Assembly (NCBI RefSeq): GCF_900130035.1
Contig: NZ_FQXQ01000002.1
Span: 186,001 to 250,000, forward strand
DNA length: 64,000 bases
Direction: 5' to 3'
Origin: Wenyingzhuangia marina
GTDB lineage: Bacteria > Bacteroidota > Bacteroidia > Flavobacteriales > Flavobacteriaceae
The notes under the pieces were generated by a model. It worked only from the letters and a program-made list of their open reading frames with translations. It was not told the origin of the DNA and did no database searches. The stretch's first letter is position 1, and every line of letters starts with the position of its first letter. Positions 19,343-29,194 of this stretch are shown piece by piece. The translations under genes were made by a program, and so were the position numbers.

Positions 19343-22132
19343 ATGAGTAAAGTACTTGAAAATTTATCTCCAAAAGAATTCATTATTATCAAAGGTGCAG
19401 GATTGCACAATTTAAAAGATATTGATGTTGTTATTCCAAGAAACAAGTTGGTGGTCATTACAGGATTGTCCGGATCTGGAAAATCTAGTTTGGCTTTTGA
19501 TACTTTGTACGCCGAAGGACAACGCAGGTATGTAGAAAGTTTATCGTCTTATGCTCGTCAGTTTTTAGGTAAACTTAATAAACCTAAGGTAGATTATATC
19601 AAAGGAATTGCTCCTGCCATTGCCATTGAACAAAAGGTAAATTCTTCTAACCCACGTTCAACTGTTGGAACCACTACGGAGATTTATGATTATTTAAAAT
19701 TATTATATGCCCGAATTGGGAAAACCATCTCTCCTGTTTCTGGAAACGAAGTCAAAAAAGAAACAGTCTCTGATGTTATTAATCATTTAAAAAGTCTAGA
19801 AGAACGCACCAAATTATTGTTACTAGCTCCTTATGATTTAGGAAATAGAGATGCTGACAAAGCCTTACAAATTTTGGTACAACAAGGATATGCAAGAATT
19901 AAAGTTGATGAAGAAACGTATAGAATTGAAGAAGTAAATCCTAAGGATATTACCGCCAAAACGGTGTTGAATTTGGTGATTGATAGAATTGTAGTTAAAG
20001 ATGATGAAGATTATTACAATAGATTGGCAGATTCTATTCAAACCGCTTTTTACGAAGGAAAAGGAATTTGTACGTTAGAAAATTTAGACAATAAATCCAC
20101 CAGAGAGTTTAGCAATAAGTTTGAGTTGGATGGCATGACTTTTTACGAGCCTAACACTCATTTTTTTAGCTTTAACAATCCTTACGGAGCTTGTCCTACT
20201 TGTGAAGGTTACGGAAATGTAATTGGTGTAGATGAAGAATTAGTGATTCCAAATACTTCATTATCTATTTACGAAGATTGTATTGCTCCTTGGAAAGGGG
20301 AAAGTGGTGCTGACATGAAAAATCAGTTAATCAATCATGCTTATGAATATGACATTCCTGTACACAAACCATGGTTTGAATTAACCGATGCTCAGAAAGA
20401 ATTGGTTTGGAACGGAACCAAATCCTTTGAAGGAATAAACGACTTTTTTAAATATTTAGAAGCTAAAAGTTATAAAATTCAGTTCCGAGTGATGTTGTCT
20501 CGCTACAGAGGTAAAACAAAATGCACCACTTGTAAAGGAACCAGATTAAGACCAGAAACCAAAAATGTTTTTGTTGGTAAAAAAAACATCAACGAACTAA
20601 TTAACCTTCCCATTGATGAGTTAACGGTATTTATGAAAGTATTAAATCTTGATAAATACGATGCCGTCATTGGGAAAAGATTACTCACCGAAATAAACAA
20701 CAGGTTACAGTTTTTAGACAATGTTGGTTTGGGATATTTAACCTTAAACAGAGCTTCTAACACTTTGTCTGGGGGAGAAAGTCAGCGAATCAACTTGGCC
20801 ACTTCTTTAGGAAGTAGCTTGGTAGGATCTATGTATATTTTGGATGAACCTAGTATTGGTTTACATCCAAAAGATAGCTTAAAATTAATTGAAGTTTTAA
20901 AAAAATTACGTGATTTAGGAAATACCGTCATTGTGGTAGAACACGATGAAGATATTATGAAACAGGCCGATTATATTATTGATATTGGACCTGATGCAGG
21001 AGTGTTTGGAGGAGAATTGGTTGCTGAAGGAACTTACGATGAAATCTTAAAAGCGAACACGCATACTGCAAATTATTTAAATGGTTGTGACAAAATTGAA
21101 GTTCCCAAAAAGAGAAGAACTACCAAAAATAAAATTGAAATTATTGGTGCTAGAGAAAACAATTTAAAAAACATTAATGTTAGTATTCCTTTAAATTGTT
21201 TGTCTGTCATTACCGGAGTTTCAGGAAGTGGAAAAAGTACTTTGGTAAAAGATATTGTATATCCTACTTTACAGAAACACATTTTTGGACAAGGAAACAA
21301 AATTGGTGAAGTCACTCAAGTCAAAGGAGATTTAGATGCGATTAAAAACGTAGAATTCATTGATCAAAATCCTATTGGAAAATCTTCTCGTTCTAATCCA
21401 GTGACCTACATCAAAGCATATGATGATATTCGTTCTTTGTTTGCCAACGAAAACTTGGCTAAAATGAGAAACTATCAACCAAAACATTTTTCTTTCAACG
21501 TAGATGGCGGTCGATGTGAAACTTGTAAAGGAGAAGGAGAAGTTACTATAGAAATGCAATTCATGGCCGATGTACATTTGCCATGTGAAACTTGTAATGG
21601 TAAACGTTTTCAAAAAGAGGTTTTAGAGGTCAAATTCAACGATAAAAACATTGATGATATTTTAAACTTATCTATTGATGAAGCCGTTGAATTCTTTGGA
21701 AAAACAAAACAAAGTAAAATCAGTAAAAAACTACAACCTTTACAAGATGTTGGTTTAGGATATGTAGCTTTAGGACAGTCCTCTTCTACCCTTTCTGGTG
21801 GAGAAGCACAACGTATTAAACTGGCTTCTTTCTTAGTAAAAGGAAGTAGACAAGAACCTACACTTTTTATTTTTGATGAACCTACCACAGGATTACATTT
21901 TCACGATATTAAAAAGTTGTTAAAATCTATGAATGCCTTAATAGACAACGGACATTCTTTAATTGTAATTGAACACAACGTTGACTTTATTAAATGTGCC
22001 GATTATATTATTGATATAGGGAAAGAAGGTGGTAAAAAAGGTGGAAATGTATTGTTTATGGGAACCCCTGAAGATTTGATTCAAAATAAAGAATCTTATA
22101 CAGGAGCGTTCTTAAAAGAAAAGTTGAATTAA
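19343..22132 (+). CDS. uvrA: UvrABC excinuclease subunit A
   Basis: A 929-residue DNA damage-recognition ATPase of nucleotide-excision repair. It holds two ABC ATPase modules: Walker A 'GLSGSGKSSLAFDT' near residue 40 and 'GVSGSGKSTLVKD' in the second half, each with an 'LSGGE' signature. Zinc modules are 'CPTCEGYGN' / 'CTTCKGTRL' and 'CETCKGEGEVTIEMQF...CETCNGKRF'. Length is normal. Stops one base before the next small gene, so co-transcribed with it. Confidence 0.98.
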   Translation: MSKVLENLSPKEFIIIKGAGLHNLKDIDVVIPRNKLVVITGLSGSGKSSLAFDTLYAEGQRRYVESLSSYARQFLGKLNKPKVDYIKGIAPAIAIEQKVNSSNPRSTVGTTTEIYDYLKLLYARIGKTISPVSGNEVKKETVSDVINHLKSLEERTKLLLLAPYDLGNRDADKALQILVQQGYARIKVDEETYRIEEVNPKDITAKTVLNLVIDRIVVKDDEDYYNRLADSIQTAFYEGKGICTLENLDNKSTREFSNKFELDGMTFYEPNTHFFSFNNPYGACPTCEGYGNVIGVDEELVIPNTSLSIYEDCIAPWKGESGADMKNQLINHAYEYDIPVHKPWFELTDAQKELVWNGTKSFEGINDFFKYLEAKSYKIQFRVMLSRYRGKTKCTTCKGTRLRPETKNVFVGKKNINELINLPIDELTVFMKVLNLDKYDAVIGKRLLTEINNRLQFLDNVGLGYLTLNRASNTLSGGESQRINLATSLGSSLVGSMYILDEPSIGLHPKDSLKLIEVLKKLRDLGNTVIVVEHDEDIMKQADYIIDIGPDAGVFGGELVAEGTYDEILKANTHTANYLNGCDKIEVPKKRRTTKNKIEIIGARENNLKNINVSIPLNCLSVITGVSGSGKSTLVKDIVYPTLQKHIFGQGNKIGEVTQVKGDLDAIKNVEFIDQNPIGKSSRSNPVTYIKAYDDIRSLFANENLAKMRNYQPKHFSFNVDGGRCETCKGEGEVTIEMQFMADVHLPCETCNGKRFQKEVLEVKFNDKNIDDILNLSIDEAVEFFGKTKQSKISKKLQPLQDVGLGYVALGQSSSTLSGGEAQRIKLASFLVKGSRQEPTLFIFDEPTTGLHFHDIKKLLKSMNALIDNGHSLIVIEHNVDFIKCADYIIDIGKEGGKKGGNVLFMGTPEDLIQNKESYTGAFLKEKLN

Positions 22133-22133
22133 G

Positions 22134-22502
22134 ATGGAGAATAAAAAATCAATAAGACCCAATATTCCATCAGCAAAAGTGGATAAAAACATGTCGGCTG
22201 AAGAACAATTTCAGAATGCAGTATTACGTCCTATCATAAAAATGCAGCATAATTTAATTATTGCTTTGTTTGATAACTATTTACAACATTCAGATTTCAA
22301 CCTACAAAACTTAGAAGTTCATCAAAAAAATGAGTTTTTAAAATCAGCAGTCACTAGAAATCAACATTTAAGAAATCAGTATATTGGGATGGTTATAGGA
22401 ATGTTTACTAATGAAGAATTTACACTGTATTTAAACAATGCTTCTGAATATAGTAGGCGAATTATTCAAATGATTTCTAAAAGACTTCAAGATACTTATT
22501 AA
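22134..22502 (+). CDS. Conserved small cytoplasmic protein downstream of uvrA
   Basis: A 122-residue protein starting two bases after the uvrA stop. It is mostly helical with a central 'IIKMQHNLIIALFDNYLQHSDFNLQNLEVHQKNEFLKSAVTRNQHLRNQYIGMVIGMF' and shows no signal peptide or known motif. It is probably translated together with uvrA; a repair role is only a guess by position. Confidence 0.7.
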   Translation: MENKKSIRPNIPSAKVDKNMSAEEQFQNAVLRPIIKMQHNLIIALFDNYLQHSDFNLQNLEVHQKNEFLKSAVTRNQHLRNQYIGMVIGMFTNEEFTLYLNNASEYSRRIIQMISKRLQDTY

Positions 22503-22579
22503 ATCATTGTACTACACAATTTTTATCGTTTCTAAACGCTCAAAGTCATAACTTTAAGTAAGTTAACTATCTTACTATT

Positions 22580-23143
22580 ATGGCATCATCGACTTCTCAT
22601 ATCTATCAAAAAATTGAAAAATACCTTGGTGAATTTGTGTATGGAGGAATCGATGGTTGTGTAACAACTTTTGCGGTGGTTGCAGGTTCTGTGGGAGCCA
22701 ATTTAGACAGTTCTATCATTATTATTTTGGGGTTTGCTAATTTACTTGCCGATGGTTTTGCCATGTCTGTAGGTGCTTATTTATCTGCCAAAACAGAAAA
22801 AGATAATGGATTGAAATATGCTAGCAAACAGGAAGATATTGATCAATTAGAAAGAAATTTCAATCCTTTAGGAAAGTCTATTGTTACTTATATTTCTTTT
22901 TTATTAATAGGAATATTCCCTCTTTTGGCCTATGTTTTTGATTATATTTCGCCTATAAAAGCCAATGTCTTTTTATACTCTTCTATCTGTACCGGAATTG
23001 GATTTGTAATTGTGGGCTCTTTAAAATCTTATATCAACCACATTGCCATCTGGAAGGGAGTTGCTGAGACCCTTTTATTAGGAATTTTAGCAGCTATTGT
23101 TTCTTATTATGTAGGAGGTTTTATTGAAGGCGTAATTTCATAA
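22580..23143 (+). CDS. VIT1/CCC1-type transporter
   Basis: A 187-residue membrane protein of the vacuolar iron transporter-like family. 'GGIDGCVTTFAVVAGSVGANLDSSIIIILGFANLLADGFAMSVGAYLSAKTEKD' covers the first two membrane helices with the conserved Gly-Asp-Gly and 'GxYLSxKTE' features, and further hydrophobic segments follow. It is shorter than plant/yeast members and lacks part of the cytoplasmic metal-binding domain. Likely moves Fe2+ or Mn2+; not established. Confidence 0.85.
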   Translation: MASSTSHIYQKIEKYLGEFVYGGIDGCVTTFAVVAGSVGANLDSSIIIILGFANLLADGFAMSVGAYLSAKTEKDNGLKYASKQEDIDQLERNFNPLGKSIVTYISFLLIGIFPLLAYVFDYISPIKANVFLYSSICTGIGFVIVGSLKSYINHIAIWKGVAETLLLGILAAIVSYYVGGFIEGVIS

Positions 23144-23272
23144 AACGTTTTTTACTTTTTTTACAAATAATCGTTATGTTTACAAAAAACAATTGCTTGT
23201 GATATTTAAATTTTAAAACATTCTTAAATAGTCATATACAACTACATTAAAAAGAAAAAGTAAACATCTAAA

Positions 23273-25252
23273 ATGAAACACAAACTAATCTCTCCCTTAA
23301 TTATAGGCTTACTAATTACTTCGCTAGTTCACTCACAAAAATTAAAAGTAAAATTCGGTGAATTTTCAAGAGACGAAATTAAAATGTCTCGTTACGAAAA
23401 AGATACCACAGCTAAAGCAGTGGTCTTATTTGATATTGGAAAAACAAGTTTTATAGATACTGATAAAGGCCTTGAAATAAAATTTACCAGACATAAAAGA
23501 ATTAAAATATTTGACAAATCTGCATCTAATTATGCAGAAATTACCATCCCATATTATGTTGATGGTTATGGAAAAACAGAAATCATAAAAAACATAAAAG
23601 CCGTTACTTTTACAATAGAAAACAATAGATTGGTAGAGACAAAACTTGATCCTTCAAACATTTATGATGAACAAATTAATGAAAGATGGTATCAAAAAAA
23701 GTTTGTATTTCCTAATGTACAAGAAGGCTCTGTTTTTGAATATACCTACGAGTTAAAAACCCCGTTTTTTTTCAATATTCCCGATTGGACTTTTCAAGAT
23801 AGGATTCCTACTATTTATAGTGAATATGAAGCTAGAATGGTTCCTTTTTATGATTATGTATTTATTGCTCAAGGAATTAAAAAATTTGATTATCAGAATT
23901 CAAAAATTAGCAATTCAGAAAGAACCTATGCTAGAGTAGAATTTAAAGATTACATCCACACATATGTATTAAAAGATGTTCCTGCCTTTAAAGATGAATC
24001 ATACATTACATCTGTTAATGATTATATCATGAAAATGGACTTCCAAATGGCAAAGATTAAATATCCTACAGGAGGAACAAAAGATATTATGTCTACTTGG
24101 ACTGGGCTAAACGAAGCATTGATCAAACATAAAAATTTTGGAAAATATCTTAAAAGCGCCTCTCGTTATGCTAAAAAAATTATTGAAGAAGAATTGAGTT
24201 TAAATGATTTGAATCCTACTGAAAAAGCACAAAAAATTATTGAATATGTTAAGAATAATTTTATTTGGAATGGATTTCATGGTAAATATGCTCGGAAATC
24301 AGTAAAAGAGTTTGTTAATAAACATGAAGGTAATGTCGCTGAAATCAATCTTTTTTTAATAGCCATGCTTAATGAAGCGGGCATTGAAGCAAAACCCATT
24401 ATTTTAAGTACTCGCAGTCATGGTAAAATTCCTATTGAATATCCTTTTGATCATATAACAAATTATGTGATTGCTTTTGTAAATATCAGCCCAGCTTTTT
24501 TAACTGATGCCACTAAAGATCACTTGCCTTACAATATGCTTCCAGTTAAATGTTTAAATGAAAAAGGAATTATTGTAGATGAGGAAGAAGAAGTAAAATG
24601 GGTGAATCTAAGCAGTCAATTAGAATCTTTAGAAAGAATAAATATTCAGCATATTACTAATCCATCAACATTAAATACAGATGTAATAATTGCAATGCAA
24701 AGTACAAATTATGATGCTTATCAGAATAGAGATTTATTTGAGAACAACACTACAAAAATAAAAAATCATTATACCTCTAAAGTTGGAGAAATCAGTAATG
24801 TAAAAACCCTTAATTTTGATAATGAAAGGTATCCATATGCTATAAACTTTAAAGGATCTTATCAATCAGAACAAATAGTCAATAAAATAGTTATCAAACC
24901 TTTTTTAAATTTTCCTAAGAGAAAAAACAATTTAACTCAAGAAGAAAGGAGTTATCCTGTAGATTTTGAATATATTAAAGACAGACAATTTAGTGCTACC
25001 ATTACCATCCCGAAAAACTATATAATTAATAATCTACCAGAGAATTATAAAGTAGACGATGAACTAGTTAGTATTAATTTAAGTTATACTAATAATGAAA
25101 ATACAGTTTTTGTAGTAGGAAATTACAAATTTAAGAAAGCAGTTTATGTTCCTGAAGAATACACTAGAGTTAAGTCTTATTTAAACACCATAGTTAACAA
25201 ATTTAACCAATATGTTGTTCTAGAAAAAACACAAGAGTTAACCTCTAAATAA
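23273..25252 (+). CDS. Exported DUF3857 / transglutaminase-like protein with a degenerate active site
   Basis: A 659-residue protein with a signal peptide (residues 1-21, ending HSQ), a DUF3857 beta domain (about 45-230, 'FTRHKRIKIFDKSASNYAEITIPYY') and a transglutaminase-like domain (about 300-410). At the place of the usual catalytic cysteine (G-D-C) it reads 'EGNVAEINLFLIAMLNEAGIEAKP', with no cysteine, while the later 'FDHITNYVIAFV' histidine region is kept. So it is probably non-catalytic. A C-terminal beta domain follows. Function unknown; common in Bacteroidota. Confidence 0.85.
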   Translation: MKHKLISPLIIGLLITSLVHSQKLKVKFGEFSRDEIKMSRYEKDTTAKAVVLFDIGKTSFIDTDKGLEIKFTRHKRIKIFDKSASNYAEITIPYYVDGYGKTEIIKNIKAVTFTIENNRLVETKLDPSNIYDEQINERWYQKKFVFPNVQEGSVFEYTYELKTPFFFNIPDWTFQDRIPTIYSEYEARMVPFYDYVFIAQGIKKFDYQNSKISNSERTYARVEFKDYIHTYVLKDVPAFKDESYITSVNDYIMKMDFQMAKIKYPTGGTKDIMSTWTGLNEALIKHKNFGKYLKSASRYAKKIIEEELSLNDLNPTEKAQKIIEYVKNNFIWNGFHGKYARKSVKEFVNKHEGNVAEINLFLIAMLNEAGIEAKPIILSTRSHGKIPIEYPFDHITNYVIAFVNISPAFLTDATKDHLPYNMLPVKCLNEKGIIVDEEEEVKWVNLSSQLESLERINIQHITNPSTLNTDVIIAMQSTNYDAYQNRDLFENNTTKIKNHYTSKVGEISNVKTLNFDNERYPYAINFKGSYQSEQIVNKIVIKPFLNFPKRKNNLTQEERSYPVDFEYIKDRQFSATITIPKNYIINNLPENYKVDDELVSINLSYTNNENTVFVVGNYKFKKAVYVPEEYTRVKSYLNTIVNKFNQYVVLEKTQELTSK

Positions 25253-25266
25253 AACTATATTTTAGT

Positions 25267-25308
25267 AAACAAAAAATCCCCTACATAGACTGTAGGGATT
25301 TTTTGTTT
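25267..25308. terminator. Bidirectional terminator between DUF3857 gene and lon
   Basis: An inverted repeat of about 18 bp (AAACAAAAAATCCC..TACA and complement) with a TAGAC loop, A-tract on one side and T-tract on the other, lying between the ends of two convergent genes. Confidence 0.88.
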
Positions 25309-27757
25309 ATAACTTTTTAGCATTTTGCACTTTCTGTTTGGTTAGTGCAATTTCTAACACTTCTTTCATTTCAGACACGTAGTGGAATTTTAATCCTTTT
25401 ACATAAGATTCTTTAATTTCCTCTATGTCTTTTTTATTGGCTTCACACAAAATAATTTCTTTAATATTTGCTCTTTTAGCTGCCAATATTTTTTCTTTAA
25501 TTCCACCCACAGGTAACACCTTACCTCTTAAAGTAATTTCTCCTGTCATGGCAATTTTAGATTTTACTTTACGCTGTGAAAAAGTCGATACTAAAGAGGT
25601 TAACATAGTAATTCCGGCACTTGGTCCATCTTTAGGCGTTGCTCCCTCTGGTACGTGAATATGTACTTTATATTCATCTAAAACCCTTTGCTTAATTCCT
25701 AAATTCTCAGCATTGGCTTTGATGTATTCCAAAGCAATAGTTGCTGATTCTTTCATCACCATTCCAAGATTTCCTGTAATAGACAATCCCTTTCCTTTTG
25801 ATAAAATAGATTCTATAAATAAAATATCTCCTCCAACGCTTGTCCAAGCCAAACCTGTAACTACTCCAGCAACATCGTTGTTTTCGTATTTATCACGTTC
25901 CATTCTTGCAGGACCTAAAATAGTTTCTATTTTTTCATTAGTCAAAGTCACTTCGTATTCTTCATCCATGGCTACAGATTTGGCTGCATAACGAACCAAC
26001 TTAGCAATCACTTTTTCTAGATTACGAACTCCTGATTCTCGTGTATAACCGGTAACCACAAACTCTAACTGAGATTTTCCGATTTTTAAATGCGCTGTTT
26101 TTAATCCGTGTTCTTTTAATTGTTTTGGCAACAAATGTCTCTTGGCAATTTCCATTTTTTCTTCAATGGTATATCCAGAAACATTAATCATTTCCATACG
26201 GTCTCTTAAAGCCCAAGGAATATCACCAATACTATTTGCTGTCGCAATAAACATGGCCTTAGACAAGTCGTATCCTATTTCTAAGAAATTATCATAAAAA
26301 GCTGAATTTTGTTCAGGGTCTAAAACTTCTAACATCGCAGAGGCAGGATCTCCTTGCATTCCTACCGCCATCTTATCAATTTCATCTAATACAAAAACAG
26401 GATTGCTTGTTCCCGCTTTTTTAAGATTCTGAATCAACCTACCTGGCATGGCTCCAATATAGGTTTTACGGTGTCCTCTAATTTCAGACTCATCACGCAA
26501 ACCACCCAAAGCCATTCTTACGTATTTTCTACCCAAAGCTTCTGCAATAGATTTTCCTAAAGAAGTTTTTCCCACTCCTGGAGGTCCATACAAACAGATG
26601 ATTGGAGATTTCACATCTCCTTTTAATTTTAAAACAGCAAGATGTTCTATAATACGTTCTTTCACTTTTTCTAATCCAAAGTGATCTCTATCTAAAACTT
26701 CTTGAGCTTCAATTAAATTAAACTTGTCTTTGGTATAAGTATCCCAAGGCAGCTCTAACATCAACTCTAAATAGTTGCGTTGAATAGAATATTCTGGCAT
26801 TTGAGGATTCAAACGCTTCATTCTAGTCACCTCTTTTTCAAAAGTTTCTTTTACCTCTTTAGACCATTTTTTCTTCTTAGCTTTTTTTAGTAATTCTTGA
26901 ACTTCGGCTTCATGAGAATTCCCTCCTAACTCTTCCTGAATGGTTTTTAATTGCTGATGTAAATAATACTCACGTTGTTGTTGGTCTAAATCAATTCTGG
27001 TTTTGTTCTGAATATCATTTCTCAACTCTAAACGTTGCAACTCAGTATTCAACTTTTTTAAGATAGCAATAGCTCTATCTTGCAAATTATTGATTTCTAA
27101 CAACTCTTGTTTTTCTTCCACAGATAATTCTATGTTAGAAGAAATAAAGTTGATTAAAAATGAATTACTCTGAATATTTTTAATCGCAAAAGTTCCTTCT
27201 GATGGAATATTTGGATTTTCTTGAATTACGTTTAAAGCCGTTTCTTTAACTGTTTGAATGATCTCTTTAAACTCATCCGTATCCTGTACAAACATATCGT
27301 CAATCATTTCTGTGGTAGCAGCCTTAATAAAAGGTTCGTTTTGCACCACAGCATTTAATTTGATACGTTTTTTTCCTTGAATAATCACCGTTGTATTTCC
27401 ATCAGGCATTTTTAAGACACGTAAAATTTGTGCTACTACTCCTGTGTGATATACATCATCAAAAGTTGGATTTTTACTTGAAGGATCTTTTTGAGCAACA
27501 ATTCCTAAAATTTTATCGCCATTGTTTACTTCTTTAATCAACTGAATGGCTTTGTCTCTAGTTGCTGTAATTGGAATCACTACTCCCGGAAATAACACAG
27601 TGTTTCTTAAAGGTAAAATTGGCAAAGTATCAGGAACCAATTCTTTATTCATTTCCTCTTCATCTTCAGGAGTTAATAAAGGAATTAAATCTGAATCTTC
27701 ATCAATCATATTGTGGAAAGACAATGTGTCTATTTTTATATTTTTATGTCTACTCAT
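25307..27757 (-). CDS. lon: ATP-dependent Lon protease
   Basis: An 816-residue cytoplasmic protease for damaged and regulatory proteins. The N-terminal LAN/substrate domain starts at '[23 protein letters not shown]'; Walker A is '[13 protein letters not shown]', Walker B 'FVLDEIDKM', and the serine-lysine dyad is Ser713 ('[11 protein letters not shown]') with Lys756 ('[13 protein letters not shown]'). Length is normal for a bacterial LonA. Single gene. Confidence 0.98.
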   Translation of the reverse strand: MSRHKNIKIDTLSFHNMIDEDSDLIPLLTPEDEEEMNKELVPDTLPILPLRNTVLFPGVVIPITATRDKAIQLIKEVNNGDKILGIVAQKDPSSKNPTFDDVYHTGVVAQILRVLKMPDGNTTVIIQGKKRIKLNAVVQNEPFIKAATTEMIDDMFVQDTDEFKEIIQTVKETALNVIQENPNIPSEGTFAIKNIQSNSFLINFISSNIELSVEEKQELLEINNLQDRAIAILKKLNTELQRLELRNDIQNKTRIDLDQQQREYYLHQQLKTIQEELGGNSHEAEVQELLKKAKKKKWSKEVKETFEKEVTRMKRLNPQMPEYSIQRNYLELMLELPWDTYTKDKFNLIEAQEVLDRDHFGLEKVKERIIEHLAVLKLKGDVKSPIICLYGPPGVGKTSLGKSIAEALGRKYVRMALGGLRDESEIRGHRKTYIGAMPGRLIQNLKKAGTSNPVFVLDEIDKMAVGMQGDPASAMLEVLDPEQNSAFYDNFLEIGYDLSKAMFIATANSIGDIPWALRDRMEMINVSGYTIEEKMEIAKRHLLPKQLKEHGLKTAHLKIGKSQLEFVVTGYTRESGVRNLEKVIAKLVRYAAKSVAMDEEYEVTLTNEKIETILGPARMERDKYENNDVAGVVTGLAWTSVGGDILFIESILSKGKGLSITGNLGMVMKESATIALEYIKANAENLGIKQRVLDEYKVHIHVPEGATPKDGPSAGITMLTSLVSTFSQRKVKSKIAMTGEITLRGKVLPVGGIKEKILAAKRANIKEIILCEANKKDIEEIKESYVKGLKFHYVSEMKEVLEIALTKQKVQNAKKL

Positions 27758-27943
27758 ATTTCAAAAATGTCATTTTGACACTAGGTATGTGTTTGGTTGC
27801 TGATATGGGTCTGCAAAGGTACAGAAAATCAAGCATGTATTATTAATTACATAAGATAAGTCAATTTTAATGCCATACCTTTATAACTGACAAATTGTAA
27901 AATCCTATGGTATTTTAACCACAGATACTTTACTTTTGCGCTT

Positions 27944-29074
27944 ATGAAACGAGTATATTTAGACAACGCAGCCACCACCCCTATGCTACCCGAAGTAGTT
28001 GAGGCCATGGTACAAACCATGAATGTTACTTTTGGAAACCCCTCTTCTACCCATGCTTTTGGACGTAGTGCTAAGGCGGTAATTGAAAATGCTCGTAAAA
28101 ACATTGCCAAACTTTTACATTGTACCACTTCAGAAATAGTATTTACCTCTGGAGGTACGGAAGCCGATAATTTTATTTTAAAAAATGCAGTCCATCATTT
28201 AGGCGTGCAACATATTGTAACTTCTGCTTTGGAACATCATGCGGTGTTGCATACGGTTGATTTTCTTGCGACTAAAGGTGTTGAAATATCCTATGTGAAT
28301 ACTCATAAAAATGGAACTATTGATTATAATCATTTAGAAGAAATTTTGAGGAATAGCACTCAGAAAACCTTAATTTCTTTGATGCATGTAAATAATGAAA
28401 TTGGAACTATTTTAGATTTGCCAAGAGTAATTGCTTTAAAAAAACAATACAATATCTTGTTTCATAGTGATACGGTACAATCTATAGGTCATTTTGAAAT
28501 GGATTTAACCACTTTAGACATTGATTTTATTACTGCTGCTGCTCATAAATTTCACGGACCTAAAGGAATTGGTTTTGCTTTTTTTAGAAAAGGAACCGCC
28601 ATTGCTCCCGAAATTTTAGGAGGAGAACAAGAACGTGGTGCTAGAGCCGGTACCGAAAATACAGCTGCCATTGTAGGTCTGGAAAAAGCTTTGTCTGTTT
28701 GTTTACAAAACTTAACTGAGGATGTAGCTTATTTAAAAGAATTGAAACAATATTTTATTTCAACATTCACTACCAAAATACCTACGGCAAAATTTAATGG
28801 AATTTCTGGGGAGCTAAACCAAAGTACTCACACAGTAATCAATATTCAGTTTGATAAAGATTTACCGATGTTGTTGTTTCAATTAGACATGAAAGGGGTT
28901 GCCGTTTCTGGCGGTTCTGCTTGTCAAAGTGGTAGCAATAAAGGCTCTCATGTATTGCAAAGTTTTTTAAACGATACCGAGCAACAAAATACCTCGGTAC
29001 GTGTGTCTTTTTCTAAATTGACTACCAAAGAGGAAGTTGATTATTTTGTAGAGGAGATTGTGGGGTTGGTTTAA
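27944..29074 (+). CDS. Cysteine desulfurase (NifS/IscS-like)
   Basis: A 376-residue PLP enzyme that removes sulfur from cysteine to feed Fe-S assembly or thiolation. 'YLDNAATTPMLPEV' start, 'TSGGTEADNFIL' and 'EHHAVL' PLP-phosphate blocks, PLP lysine Lys202 in 'AAAHKFHGPKG', and the sulfur-carrying cysteine Cys327 in 'VSGGSACQSG' are all present. Length is typical for the short NifS/IscS type. Not next to other isc/suf genes, so its partner pathway is uncertain. Confidence 0.94.
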   Translation: MKRVYLDNAATTPMLPEVVEAMVQTMNVTFGNPSSTHAFGRSAKAVIENARKNIAKLLHCTTSEIVFTSGGTEADNFILKNAVHHLGVQHIVTSALEHHAVLHTVDFLATKGVEISYVNTHKNGTIDYNHLEEILRNSTQKTLISLMHVNNEIGTILDLPRVIALKKQYNILFHSDTVQSIGHFEMDLTTLDIDFITAAAHKFHGPKGIGFAFFRKGTAIAPEILGGEQERGARAGTENTAAIVGLEKALSVCLQNLTEDVAYLKELKQYFISTFTTKIPTAKFNGISGELNQSTHTVINIQFDKDLPMLLFQLDMKGVAVSGGSACQSGSNKGSHVLQSFLNDTEQQNTSVRVSFSKLTTKEEVDYFVEEIVGLV

Positions 29075-29194
29075 AATCTCTAATTCCTAACAATTTTCAT
29101 TTCATAATAACTTTTATAGATTCTGCTTGAACGAAATAAGTAAATATTCCTAGCTATAGCACTTCAGTAAGAATTGTTTAAACATCTTTACAAA

